This document shows positions 15,915-24,861 of a stretch of 39,673 bases of DNA, in pieces. Source of the DNA: Rikenellaceae bacterium. GTDB taxonomy: Bacteria > Bacteroidota > Bacteroidia > Bacteroidales > Rikenellaceae. How positions within the stretch are numbered: the first letter of the stretch is position 1; every line of letters starts with the position of its first letter. The stretch covers positions 1 through 39,673 of the forward strand of contig SUZC01000016.1 of assembly GCA_015060165.1 (NCBI GenBank). The letters are read 5' to 3'. The notes beneath the pieces are model-generated. The model ran no database searches. It was not told the DNA's origin and was given only the letters and a program-made list of their open reading frames with translations. The position numbers were made by a program, and so were the translations under genes.

Positions 15915-17330
15915 CTATCGCCTGCCGGGTGCGGGGTAGTGCTTCGATGCATCGTCAATCACCAATACCCAATCCTCCGCTTCGCCTGCGTGGGGTGGGG
16001 TGAAGCTCATCGTCGGCTTGTCGTTGGGCAGTGTATCAATCTTTTTTGCCTTGCCTGTGCGGGGGCAATACCACCAAGCTGTAATCTTATCGGCTTTAAT
16101 CATATCGCTTTTAACCGAGAATGTGCGCGATGTGGGGGCATAGACCATCGCATAACTCCCTGCGCTATCTATCGTAGCCACAAAACGGTAGCGGCCCGCT
16201 CCGGGCATTGCCGTATCAACGCTGCTCGGAACAATGAAGTCGACAGAGGGTATCCTCGAAAAATAGGGGCGCGAGAGCATCAACTCTTTCAAGTGTCGCA
16301 CATCGTCGGCGGCTGTCTGAGCAAGTGCCTCCTGCCACGACATTAGTGGGCGATTTATCGGGCCTTGCTTTTCGGGGTCGTACATCTGCCATACCGAGTG
16401 ATGCCCGTAGGTCACGCCTGCCGAGCCGTAGAATACGCTCCAATAGAGTGCGCGTCTGACGTCCCAAGCGTTTGAGTGGCCATCCTCGTTGGGTTGAAAT
16501 TCGAGTGGGTGGTCTTCGTACAAAGGCTCCAACTCGATGATGGGCTTTGCGGGCGATAGCTTGAAGTCGCCGACTATCTGTGCGTTGGAATTGTAACGCT
16601 GATTATGGCCACTCTGTCGGCCATTAAACGAGAGCCACTCATCGTTGTGGAACCAGCGTGACGAAGTCAGCCAGCCTGTGGGGTGGAACGTCATAAGATT
16701 CTTCTTATCCACACTGCGTATGCCGCGAGCCATAGCACGAATGATTCTCTCGTGGTGGTCGTTGTCGGGGTTGCGGTCACCTCCTAAAATCCAAATTACA
16801 TTGTATTTGCTGTATCGCTCGGCTATCCAGCGGCCATATTGCTCGGCATTCTGCGGGTTGAAGATTTTATCCTTGTCTCGCCACCAGCGTCCCCACGTTG
16901 GGAGTAGGCCTACGTACATACCTAAGGAGTTGGCTCGGCTTACGATGTAATCGACATTGTCCCAATAGTCGTTCTGCTCGCCCTCTTTGGTGGCAGGCGT
17001 TGCAGGGTTGCGATTGATGAGCGGCTTGTGGCCATAGGCGTTGGGTGTGTTGATGCCGTCAAGCTCGGCCAGCGCAACGGCTTGAATGACGTTGAATCCC
17101 TTGCGGGCTCTATCTTCGAGGTAGTGGTCGGCCTCCTCGCGTGTGAGACGATGGAAGAGTTCCCACGCTGTGTCGCCCTGATAGAAGAATGGGTGGCCAT
17201 CTGCGGTTTGCAGGTAGTGCTGGTTTTCGCTTACGGTGATGTGCTGCAACTCTTGTGCTATGCAGGGCATCGAGCAGCTTAGGCTTAGGCCGATGAGGAG
17301 TGTAAGGAGGGCGTGACGCGATGGTTTCAT
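15915..17330 (-). CDS. Exported glycoside hydrolase, GH140/DUF4038 type
   Basis: DUF4038/GH140-type enzymes are TIM-barrel glycosidases; the founding activity is an apiosidase acting on rhamnogalacturonan II side chains. The ATG at 17330 (MKPSRHALLTLLIGLSLSCSMPCIAQ) starts a signal peptide; earlier in-frame codons back to 17495 run into the upstream terminator and gap gene and are rejected. Motifs include GHPFFYQGDTAWELF near the mature N-terminus, WGRWWRDKDKIF, NVIWILGGDRNPDNDHH and IIELEPLYEDHP, which likely carry the acidic catalytic residues. A small C-terminal beta domain with TAWWYCPRTGKAKK follows. Its true substrate is unknown; there is no sugar-uptake locus beside it. Confidence 0.87.
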   Translation of the reverse strand: MKPSRHALLTLLIGLSLSCSMPCIAQELQHITVSENQHYLQTADGHPFFYQGDTAWELFHRLTREEADHYLEDRARKGFNVIQAVALAELDGINTPNAYGHKPLINRNPATPATKEGEQNDYWDNVDYIVSRANSLGMYVGLLPTWGRWWRDKDKIFNPQNAEQYGRWIAERYSKYNVIWILGGDRNPDNDHHERIIRAMARGIRSVDKKNLMTFHPTGWLTSSRWFHNDEWLSFNGRQSGHNQRYNSNAQIVGDFKLSPAKPIIELEPLYEDHPLEFQPNEDGHSNAWDVRRALYWSVFYGSAGVTYGHHSVWQMYDPEKQGPINRPLMSWQEALAQTAADDVRHLKELMLSRPYFSRIPSVDFIVPSSVDTAMPGAGRYRFVATIDSAGSYAMVYAPTSRTFSVKSDMIKADKITAWWYCPRTGKAKKIDTLPNDKPTMSFTPPHAGEAEDWVLVIDDASKHYPAPGRR

Positions 17331-17355
17331 ACTCTTTGATTTTGTGTGGTTTTCA

Positions 17356-17386
17356 CAAAGATACAAAAAAAACCGACTCCCACAAG
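17356..17386 (-). promoter_or_regulatory. Promoter of the GH140-like gene, inside the gap terminator
   Basis: Minus-strand CTTG, 19-base spacer, TATCTTTG. The CTTG lies in the loop (and first stem base) of the gap terminator at 17365-17396. Leader is about 20 bases. Confidence 0.6.
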
Positions 17387-17396
17387 GGAAGTCGGT
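17365..17396 (-). terminator. Intrinsic terminator of gap
   Basis: Minus-strand ACCGACTTCCC pairs with GGGAGTCGGT (one bulge) around a 4-base loop, followed by eight T. It lies 24 bases after the gap stop codon. Confidence 0.88.
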
Positions 17397-17419
17397 GTAA
17401 GTATCTATTTGATTATAGA

Positions 17420-18451
<1,032 letters not shown>

Positions 18452-18532
18452 TTATGTAATAAAACTTTGATGTCTTGTGTATTGCCAACCGAGGCAAGTG
18501 GTTGTGAAAACATTGTTACTCGATTAACACCG

Positions 18533-18564
18533 CAAAAATATACACTTTAAGTATATTAAGCAAA
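18533..18564 (-). promoter_or_regulatory. Promoter of gap
   Basis: Minus-strand TTTG, 20-base spacer, TATTTTTG; both boxes match the Bacteroidales consensus. Confidence 0.75.
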
Positions 18565-18691
18565 TTTTGGTTGCGAAAAATAGTAAGAATTTTCATTAAC
18601 TTAACATTCGGACCTCTTTATGAGCCCTTTTTTACGACGTTTTATAATCCTTTGCGGATTGTGTTTTGCAACAAAAGTCAATGAAAGTAAC

Positions 18692-18724
18692 AAAAAAAAG
18701 AGTCCCACATACAGGGACTCTTTG
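18692..18724 (-). terminator. Intrinsic terminator of purB
   Basis: Minus-strand AGAGTCCC pairs with GGGACTCT (18699-18706 with 18714-18721), followed by a run of eight T, 28 bases after the purB stop. Confidence 0.9.
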
Positions 18725-18752
18725 GTTTGATATTACAGCGAAGAAAAAATCG

Positions 18753-20105
18753 CTATTTTACAACTCCAACATAGTTGTGAGGAGTAATAACGCGGAGCTC
18801 ATTCTTTACACTTTCGCTCACGTCGAGACCCTCCACAAACTCGGCAATGGTCTCGGCTGTGATATGGCCTCCTGTACGGGTTAAAGCCTTCAATGCCTCG
18901 TAAGGATTGGGATATGCCTCACGACGCAAAATTGTCTGCATAGCCTCAGCAACAACCGCCCAGTTATCCTCCAAATCGGCTGCGAGAGCTGCCTCGTTCA
19001 AGATGACCTTGCCCAAGCCTTTCTGCAATGATGCGAAACCAATAAGTGAGTGAGCAACAGGTACTCCGACATTACGCAATACTGTTGAGTCAGTCAAGTC
19101 ACGCTGCATACGCGAGATAGGTAATTTTGCAGCCAAATGTTCATACATAGCATTTGCTACGCCGAAGTTACCCTCAGCATTTTCGAAGTCGATAGGATTA
19201 ACCTTGTGGGGCATAGCACTCGAACCAACCTCGCCCTTCTTTACCTGCTGACGGAAGTACTCCATTGAGATATATGTCCACATATCGCGAGCCAAATCGG
19301 TGAGGATGTTGTTGATGCGCTTCAAGGCATCGAACGTAGCCGCCAAATTGTCGTAATGCTCAATCTGTGTAGTGTATTGCGAACGGCTCAAGCCCAAAAT
19401 ATCATTTACGAAATGATTACCAAATGCGACCCAATCGATATTGGGGTAGGCCACGTTGTGGGCATTGAATCCTCCCGTTGCACCTCCAAACTTAGCAGAG
19501 TAAGGAACTGCGTCGAGCTGTGCAAGTTGCTTCTCCAAACGCTCTACAAACACCATAAACTCTTTGCCAAGGCGTGTGGGTGAAGCGGGCTGGCCGTGAG
19601 TGTGTGCCAACATCGGAACATCGGCCCAACCCTCTGCCATCTGTCGCAACTTCTCGATGAGAGCTACCAACGCTGGGCGATATACCTCGGCGATGGCCTC
19701 CTTCAAAAGCAATGGGGTGGCAGTATTGTTGATATCTTGTGATGTAAGACCAAAGTGTACAAACTCACGATAAGCATCGAGACCCAACTCTTCGAGTTTC
19801 TCCTTGAGTAGATACTCCACAGCCTTCACATCGTGATTGGTAACGCTCTCAATCTCCTTGACGTGCTCGGCATCGGCCATTGTAAAATCGGTGTAGAGTT
19901 TGCGCAACTCATCGTAAGCCGATTCGGGTACTCCTGCAAGCTGAGGCAGAGGCTTCTGGCACAGTGCGATGAAATACTCAACTTCGACACGTACTCGGTA
20001 TCGAATCAATGCATACTCTGAAAAATATCCCGACAAAGCCGATGTCACGCGATTGTAACGACCATCGACCGGCGAGATTGACATTAGTTGGTGTGATAAT
20101 GACAT
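18753..20105 (-). CDS. purB: Adenylosuccinate lyase
   Basis: PurB splits fumarate from SAICAR and from adenylosuccinate, two steps of purine synthesis. The 450-residue protein begins MSLSHQLMSISPVDGRY and carries the fumarase/lyase signature GSSAMPHKVNPIDFENAEGN, plus TSQDINNTATPL and AHTHGQPASPTRLG near the active site. Length and motifs fit the E. coli-type PurB. It is transcribed alone between its own promoter and terminator. purC, which makes its SAICAR substrate, is at the far end of this window but not adjacent. Confidence 0.97.
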   Translation of the reverse strand: MSLSHQLMSISPVDGRYNRVTSALSGYFSEYALIRYRVRVEVEYFIALCQKPLPQLAGVPESAYDELRKLYTDFTMADAEHVKEIESVTNHDVKAVEYLLKEKLEELGLDAYREFVHFGLTSQDINNTATPLLLKEAIAEVYRPALVALIEKLRQMAEGWADVPMLAHTHGQPASPTRLGKEFMVFVERLEKQLAQLDAVPYSAKFGGATGGFNAHNVAYPNIDWVAFGNHFVNDILGLSRSQYTTQIEHYDNLAATFDALKRINNILTDLARDMWTYISMEYFRQQVKKGEVGSSAMPHKVNPIDFENAEGNFGVANAMYEHLAAKLPISRMQRDLTDSTVLRNVGVPVAHSLIGFASLQKGLGKVILNEAALAADLEDNWAVVAEAMQTILRREAYPNPYEALKALTRTGGHITAETIAEFVEGLDVSESVKNELRVITPHNYVGVVK

Positions 20106-20158
20106 AATATTTCTTAATAATTATTCGTTCTGCTAATATAAAAGTGATTATTTGGCTT

Positions 20159-20189
20159 CAAAATTAATACTTTTTATCCATACTTGAAA
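20159..20189 (-). promoter_or_regulatory. Promoter of purB
   Basis: Minus-strand TTTC, 19-base spacer, TAATTTTG; the -7 box is a full match and the -33 box has three of four bases. No PurR-like operator was recognised. Confidence 0.6.
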
Positions 20190-20219
20190 CATATATTTCA
20201 ACAAATGGGCTTTTTTTTG

Positions 20220-20227
20220 TAGATTTG
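20220..20227 (+). promoter_or_regulatory. -7 box for the DUF4834-mlaEF group
   Basis: TAGATTTG matches TAnnTTTG, with TTTC about 20 bases upstream (20196-20199). It is 32 bases before the ATG at 20260 and diverges from the purB promoter. Confidence 0.5.
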
Positions 20228-20259
20228 CAGAGGTTTTTATCTATTACGAATGATTTGAT

Positions 20260-20682
20260 ATGAATATAATTTCAATGATATTGGACTCAATATTGAGTTT
20301 TATTAAGAACAATCCGCTGACGGTGACAATCCTCGTTATGTTGGCAGTTTTCGCTCCGTCACTGTTCGGGGCGGCTCTTATTGGGTTGCTCATCGCGGTG
20401 TTGTTGTTGCTTATCGTACCACTATTCCTATTGTGGCGTATGATGCGCAAGGCCGATCGTATAGGAGATCAAACTAGTTCAAGACGGGGCTTTCGCGGAT
20501 TCTATACAAATTTCGATGGCAATCCGGGTAATTCTCAGGGCTATGGTACAAATGCCCGCTCTCGCCAAAATCCTAACGAGGGAGAGGTTAAAGTCTATAC
20601 TACCAGCGAGCAACCTCATAAGCGTGTGAGCGACAGCGTGGGTGATTACGTGGAGTTTGAGGAAGTCAAAGAGAAGAGATAA
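20260..20682 (+). CDS. DUF4834 family small membrane protein
   Basis: A 140-residue protein with a strongly hydrophobic N-terminal half: an amphipathic start (MNIISMILDSILSFIKNN) and one long or two tight transmembrane segments at about residues 22-60 (TVTILVMLAVFAPSLFG, LIGLLIAVLLLLIVPLFLLW), then a charged cytoplasmic-type tail. The tail ends with RVSDSVGDYVEFEEVKEKR, the GDYVEFEE ending I associate with DUF4834 of Bacteroidota. Function is unknown. It precedes mlaE by 68 bases on the same strand, and I see no separate promoter for mlaE, so co-transcription is likely. Confidence 0.8.
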   Translation: MNIISMILDSILSFIKNNPLTVTILVMLAVFAPSLFGAALIGLLIAVLLLLIVPLFLLWRMMRKADRIGDQTSSRRGFRGFYTNFDGNPGNSQGYGTNARSRQNPNEGEVKVYTTSEQPHKRVSDSVGDYVEFEEVKEKR

Positions 20683-20737
20683 GGGCAATATCGGCCTAGC
20701 TGAGAAAGAATTTTATTCGTATATATTTATAGTGTTC

Positions 20738-20743
20738 AAGGAG
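20738..20743 (+). promoter_or_regulatory. Strong Shine-Dalgarno-like site before mlaE
   Basis: AAGGAG sits seven bases before the mlaE ATG. Most starts in this window have no such site, so it stands out. Confidence 0.5.
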
Positions 20744-20750
20744 AGTAAGA

Positions 20751-21494
20751 ATGTTTCATCTATTTGAATCGATAGGCAAGTATACGCTGTTGATGCAGAA
20801 GGTCTTTTCGCGTCCCGAGAAGGCGAGTATCTACCGTCGTCGCATATTAAGCGAGATGGAGTCGCTCGGATTGGATTCGATAGGCCTTACAGCCATCATC
20901 TCTGTATTTATCGGAGCAGCCGTTACTTTGCAGATGGCTATCACGTTGGAGTCGCCATTTATACCGCAATTTATGATTGGATATGCCACGCGAGAGGTTA
21001 TGATTTTGGAGTTTTCATCGACTGTCGTAGCTCTTATCCTGGCTGGTAAAGTAGGCTCTAATATTGCCTCGGAGATTGGTACTATGCGTATTACAGAGCA
21101 GATTGATGCACTGGAAATTATGGGTATCAACTCAGCTTCGTATCTTATTTTGCCCAAGGTTGTGGCTACTGTGTTTTTCTTCCCATTCCTTGCTATATTC
21201 AGTATGTTGGTGGGTATAGCGGGTGGTTACGGAATAGCCGTCTTTACTGGTATTATGAACGTCTCGGAGTATATCGACGGCCTTAAATATTGCTTCTATA
21301 CGAGCGAGATATGGTATGCCTTGACCAAGATGGCATTCTTCGCATTCTTCATCACAACTATATCGGCCTATTGTGGCTATTACGCCAAGGGTAACTCATT
21401 GGAAGTTGGTAAAGCCTCGACCCAGGCTGTGGTTACCAGCTCGATTGTGATTATGATTTGTAACCTTGTATTAACTCAAATCTTGCGCACGTGA
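20751..21494 (+). CDS. mlaE: MlaE-type ABC transporter permease
   Basis: MlaE proteins form the inner-membrane core of the MCE phospholipid transporters that move lipids between inner and outer membranes. The 247-residue protein has the usual five to six hydrophobic segments and the conserved GLDSIGLTAIISVFIG, LILAGKVGSNIASEIGTM and EQIDALEIMGI segments (about residues 38-125). It overlaps mlaF by four bases (GTGA), implying translational coupling. The MCE-domain substrate-binding protein (MlaD) is not next to it in this window and is presumably encoded elsewhere. Confidence 0.93.
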   Translation: MFHLFESIGKYTLLMQKVFSRPEKASIYRRRILSEMESLGLDSIGLTAIISVFIGAAVTLQMAITLESPFIPQFMIGYATREVMILEFSSTVVALILAGKVGSNIASEIGTMRITEQIDALEIMGINSASYLILPKVVATVFFFPFLAIFSMLVGIAGGYGIAVFTGIMNVSEYIDGLKYCFYTSEIWYALTKMAFFAFFITTISAYCGYYAKGNSLEVGKASTQAVVTSSIVIMICNLVLTQILRT

Positions 21495-22243
21495 TTAAAG
21501 CTCAGAACGTTATCAAATCATTTGAAGGCCGTATGATTCTTAAGGATATTACGGCCGAGTTTGGCACAGGCCAAACCAATCTTATCATCGGACGCAGCGG
21601 CTCAGGTAAGACTGTGCTGTTGAAGAGTTTGGTGGGTTTGCACGATGTCGATCAAGGTGAAATCTGGTATGATGATGTATGTTATTCGAAACTCGATTTC
21701 AAGTCTCGCAAGGCGATTCGTAGGGATGTCGGTATGATTTTCCAGGGTGGAGCGTTGCTCGATGCATCGACTGTAGCTGAGAATGTGAAGCTACCCCTAG
21801 ACCTCTTTACCGAGCAGTCGGAGGAGGAGAAAATGGAGCGAGTGAATCTCTGTCTGAAGCGAGTTAATCTTGACCACGCACATCACCTTTATCCATCGGA
21901 GTTGAGTGGCGGTATGGTTAAGCGTGCAGCTATAGCACGTGCTATTGTGATGAATCCCAAGTACTTGTTCTGTGATGAGCCTAATTCGGGTCTCGATCCG
22001 CAAACGTCAATTGTTATTGATAATCTTATTCACGATATCACTAAGGAGTATAACATTACCACGATCATCAATACCCACGATATGAACTCGGTTATGGAGA
22101 TTGGCGAAAAGATTGTCTTTATTTACGAAGGTAACAAGTGGTGGGAAGGTTCGAAGGATGATATTCTGCACGCCGAAAATCGAGAGTTGGAGGATTTTGT
22201 TTTCGCCTCTGCAATGGCCAAACGAGCTAAGGCCAATCGATAG
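21491..22243 (+). CDS. mlaF: MlaF-type ABC transporter ATP-binding protein
   Basis: The ATPase partner of MlaE. It starts with GTG at 21491, overlapping the mlaE stop. The 250-residue protein has Walker A GRSGSGKT (residues 34-41), a Q-loop near IFQGGALL, the signature LSGGM (138-142), Walker B YLFCDEP (Asp162, Glu163) and the switch His196 in NTHDM. ALLDASTVAENV after the Q-loop and the FCDEPNSGLDP form are typical of the MCE/Mla subgroup. A long bidirectional terminator follows. Confidence 0.94.
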   Translation: MIKAQNVIKSFEGRMILKDITAEFGTGQTNLIIGRSGSGKTVLLKSLVGLHDVDQGEIWYDDVCYSKLDFKSRKAIRRDVGMIFQGGALLDASTVAENVKLPLDLFTEQSEEEKMERVNLCLKRVNLDHAHHLYPSELSGGMVKRAAIARAIVMNPKYLFCDEPNSGLDPQTSIVIDNLIHDITKEYNITTIINTHDMNSVMEIGEKIVFIYEGNKWWEGSKDDILHAENRELEDFVFASAMAKRAKANR

Positions 22244-22273
22244 AGCTCGTCGGTGCTGATTTAGATTAAAACA

Positions 22274-22323
22274 AAGCTATAATAAAGGGAGGTTCAATGC
22301 AGATCCTCCCTTTATTATAGCTT
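22274..22323. terminator. Bidirectional terminator between mlaF and the TonB-C gene
   Basis: A perfect 19-bp inverted repeat (22274-22292 with 22305-22323, core AAAGGGAGG/CCTCCCTTT) with a 12-base loop lies between convergent genes. T-rich sequence borders the GC-containing core on both strands. Confidence 0.85.
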
Positions 22324-22346
22324 ATTAAGGCTTATAATTGTCTGTT

Positions 22347-22958
22347 TTATCTTATAATCAAAACTGGTTCTGGCGGTAGTTGGCGTCCTTGTGGTAGTGT
22401 GATACGAAGAACGTGATCGGTGGTTACGCCCTTGCCGTCACGTTGTGCGGGAATCCATTTTGGGGCCTCTGCCATCATCTTCTGAATACGCCGCAATAGT
22501 CGTTTATCGCTCGCTTCCAATACTTCACGTTCGCTTACTGTGCCGTCGGCGTTGACCCTAAATGCGATTATTACTCGTGCTATCGGGTCCGATTCGCCCC
22601 ACTTTATACGTTCGGCTATGTATCTACTGTATCGTTGCTCCTTTCCGTCGATTTCGAAACGGGCTGGAGTGTCGTAACGTAGAGTGATAAGCACAACGCC
22701 ATTCGATGCTTCGTTGCCATATTTGGCAATAGTCTGCTCGTCTGCAGGCAACAACTTTTCCGATAGAATATTTCGTGGTGAAATGTCTCGAGCCTCGGTA
22801 TAATCCATTCGCTTGCCATTGACTATGTAGAGTGGTACATTGCGGTCACGCTGTACCTTCTCTTCGGATTGCGCCTGGGCGTCAAGTGGCAGGACAATCA
22901 ATAACAATAGTCCCACAACTAGCAATATTTGAGATATGTTCAAACGATTGTTTATCAT
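22347..22958 (-). CDS. Secreted TonB C-terminal-like domain protein
   Basis: The product is about 203 residues. I chose the ATG at 22958 because it overlaps the upstream stop by four bases (ATGA) and is directly followed by a signal or anchor segment (NISQILLVVGLLLLIVLPLDAQAQ). After a spacer with VPLYIVNGKRMDY and GNEASNGVVLITL, which resembles a TonB-dependent-receptor plug-like strand, the C-terminal 80 residues (DPIARVIIAFRVNADGTVSE...) match the TonB C-terminal fold. It lacks the proline-rich spacer of true TonB, so it may be a periplasmic relative rather than the energy transducer. It is translationally coupled to a DUF2490 outer-membrane protein. Confidence 0.78.
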   Translation of the reverse strand: MINNRLNISQILLVVGLLLLIVLPLDAQAQSEEKVQRDRNVPLYIVNGKRMDYTEARDISPRNILSEKLLPADEQTIAKYGNEASNGVVLITLRYDTPARFEIDGKEQRYSRYIAERIKWGESDPIARVIIAFRVNADGTVSEREVLEASDKRLLRRIQKMMAEAPKWIPAQRDGKGVTTDHVLRITLPQGRQLPPEPVLIIR

Positions 22959-23773
22959 AGCTTGAATTTGTAATCTATACCTATAACGTGGGCACATACC
23001 TTCTTTATTGTGCGTTGAGTCAGGTCTCCTGTCAAATCATCATATGCTGCCCCCTGTGAGCGGTTGAAATGTACCATATAGTAAAAATCCATACTGTTGT
23101 GGGCGTTTATCTTCATTGTAGAGCCTACGCACAATCTTACTCGATTAATGTAGTTGTCGTGTTGTACAGCCTGTTCAAATCGATTCTTTACCGCCGCAGG
23201 AGCATTGAGAGTATTGTATAACTCTACGTAAGCGTACGGTTTCCAGCGGGATTCGTTGCGATAGTCGGCCTTTAAGCGTGTGCGTAAAGTGGTAAACGGG
23301 TCTGGGGTGATATAGTCGTCAGTCTCATAACTGCGTACTACGAAGCGAACCCTCTCGCGAAGTGATAAATCGAATCGACCAATTGAAACTTTCCCGATGA
23401 CTGCAATATTGAAACGGTGCTTTACCTTCCACAATTCATCGCCTTTGCGCTCGTTGACAAAAACATACTCTCCTTCGAATCCTATGTGACGCCACGGCTG
23501 ATAGTTAAGCGTAAACGATGTGAGCATCTTGTCTAAATCAGCAAAACTATTTTTGGTACGTAGCTGTTCGCCCCACGTAAGTTTGAGTTTCTCGGCCAGT
23601 GGAATCTCCAGAGCAACCTTGAAACGAGTTTGTAGGTCGCTGTCGTTACTCTCGGTGAGCGGTATGCTCTCACTTTGGTTCTGAGCCTGCAAGTGCATAG
23701 GTATTTGCAACACTGTCACCAGAAGTATAGTACATATAACGACTTTTCGAATCATATCTTTCGCACTATTCAT
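22955..23773 (-). CDS. DUF2490 family outer-membrane protein, copy B
   Basis: A 272-residue protein with an N-terminal signal peptide (MIRKVVICTILLVTVLQIPMHLQAQ) and a body of alternating amphipathic strands (LKLTWGEQLRTK, HIGFEGEYVFVNE, FDLSLRERVRFVVRS), ending in YKFKL. This is what is expected for a beta-barrel of the DUF2490 family. It is a clear paralogue of the next gene upstream, sharing the order of segments LRTRLKADY / SRWKPYAYVELYNTLNAPA / INRVR / DFYYMVHFNR / GIDYKFKL. It has its own full-consensus promoter just after the terminator of copy A and overlaps the TonB-C gene by four bases. Function is unknown. Confidence 0.85.
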   Translation of the reverse strand: MNSAKDMIRKVVICTILLVTVLQIPMHLQAQNQSESIPLTESNDSDLQTRFKVALEIPLAEKLKLTWGEQLRTKNSFADLDKMLTSFTLNYQPWRHIGFEGEYVFVNERKGDELWKVKHRFNIAVIGKVSIGRFDLSLRERVRFVVRSYETDDYITPDPFTTLRTRLKADYRNESRWKPYAYVELYNTLNAPAAVKNRFEQAVQHDNYINRVRLCVGSTMKINAHNSMDFYYMVHFNRSQGAAYDDLTGDLTQRTIKKVCAHVIGIDYKFKL

Positions 23774-23799
23774 ACTTTAACCTTGTTAAAATTCTTGAG

Positions 23800-23830
23800 C
23801 AAATATATTTATTTTTGTGTCAATATCAAA
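23800..23830 (-). promoter_or_regulatory. Promoter of DUF2490 copy B
   Basis: Minus-strand TTTG, exactly 19 bases, TATATTTG. The TTTG is part of the T-tract of the terminator of copy A. Confidence 0.8.
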
Positions 23831-23858
23831 ACAACGCCACCTTATGTGCAGGTGGCGT
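23826..23858 (-). terminator. Terminator of DUF2490 copy A
   Basis: Minus-strand ACGCCACCT pairs with AGGTGGCGT (23850-23858 with 23834-23842) around a 7-base loop, followed by TGTTTTGA. A second small hairpin, GATGCC/GGCATC, lies a little upstream near 23883-23902. Confidence 0.75.
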
Positions 23859-23934
23859 ATGGTTTTAGGTTGAAGTTTCGGGGATGCCATTTGACAGGCA
23901 TCTGTTAGGAGTAAATAGGCAGTGGGTTATATTA

Positions 23935-24738
23935 TCACAATTTGAACTTGTAGTCAATGCAGAAGACGTGTGCACACCCCTTTGTCAATGACCACTCTTT
24001 TATCTCTCCAACATTGGCTTTATATCGGGCATCGTAGCCACGGTTGAAGTGAACCATATAATATATGTCAATGCGGTTCTGCATATTGATTTTATACTCT
24101 GCACCGGCAGCTATGCGGATACGGTTGATATAGTTATCTCGTTTTAGCGGGTACTCTTTGTAATTAGGCACTGGAGCAGGAGCATTGAGAGTGGTATATA
24201 ACTCGACAAATGCGTAGGGTTCCCAACGTGATTGGAATATATCGTAAGCCACCTTGAATCGCGAACGCAGTGTTACAAATGGATCGGGATGCTCATATTT
24301 GCATACCGAGTCACTTCGGAACTGAACGCGTACTCTCTCTCTGAGAGATAGCTTTACACGACCAGCACGATACAAACCCGTAATGTCGAAATTAGCGCGG
24401 TGCTTGATGTCCCATTTGCCATCACTGAGACTCTTTTCGTTGACAAGTGAATAGTCGGCTCCAAAGCGCAAGAAGTCGAAAGGCTTGTAGCTTACTCCCA
24501 CGCTCGACACAATCTTGTCGAGGTCCTTGAAGTTGTTGTGCAGACGTACCTGCTCATTCCAGGTGAAGTCCCACTTCCCAAATCTGTCGAGTGGTAGTTC
24601 CAAACCGGCACGGAAGCGACCTTGGATATCATTCGATGAACTCTCGGTGAGAGGTAAAATCTCATCCTCTTGAGCCTGCAATGCAAATGGCATTACCAGA
24701 AGCATCACGAGCGATATAATTCGTAATCTAATCTTCAT
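23935..24738 (-). CDS. DUF2490 family outer-membrane protein, copy A
   Basis: A 267-residue protein with signal peptide MKIRLRIISLVMLLVMPFALQAQ and a strand-rich body ending in YKFKL, as in outer-membrane beta-barrels. Paralogous to copy B along the whole length; both begin the mature part with an IxLTES motif. It follows the DUF4956 gene after 123 bases, in which a possible -7 box (TACTTTTG, complement of 24807-24814) and a small hairpin AGCGG/CCGCT occur, so it may be both co-transcribed and separately expressed. Family knowledge gives no function beyond outer-membrane location. Confidence 0.85.
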   Translation of the reverse strand: MKIRLRIISLVMLLVMPFALQAQEDEILPLTESSSNDIQGRFRAGLELPLDRFGKWDFTWNEQVRLHNNFKDLDKIVSSVGVSYKPFDFLRFGADYSLVNEKSLSDGKWDIKHRANFDITGLYRAGRVKLSLRERVRVQFRSDSVCKYEHPDPFVTLRSRFKVAYDIFQSRWEPYAFVELYTTLNAPAPVPNYKEYPLKRDNYINRIRIAAGAEYKINMQNRIDIYYMVHFNRGYDARYKANVGEIKEWSLTKGCAHVFCIDYKFKL

Positions 24739-24806
24739 AGCTTATTATTTTTTAATTATTTATGCCAATTTGTGTTAGCGGATATTTATATACCGCTTAG
24801 CAATGG

Positions 24807-24814
24807 CAAAAGTA
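24807..24814 (-). promoter_or_regulatory. Possible -7 box for DUF2490 copy A
   Basis: Minus-strand TACTTTTG fits TAnnTTTG; no matching -33 box at normal spacing. Confidence 0.35.
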
Positions 24815-24861
24815 TGCTTTAATTCTGTAGTAAAACTGAAATCGCCGTTGTTTCTGCGTAG

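Noticed and set aside
18565..18690. Possible small RNA between purB and gap
   Set aside because: One T run and a tiny AATCC/GGATT palindrome are present, but there is no full promoter plus terminator pair.
22274..22323. 19-bp inverted repeat as transposon end
   Set aside because: It lies between convergent genes in the place and form of a bidirectional terminator, with no transposase or target duplication.
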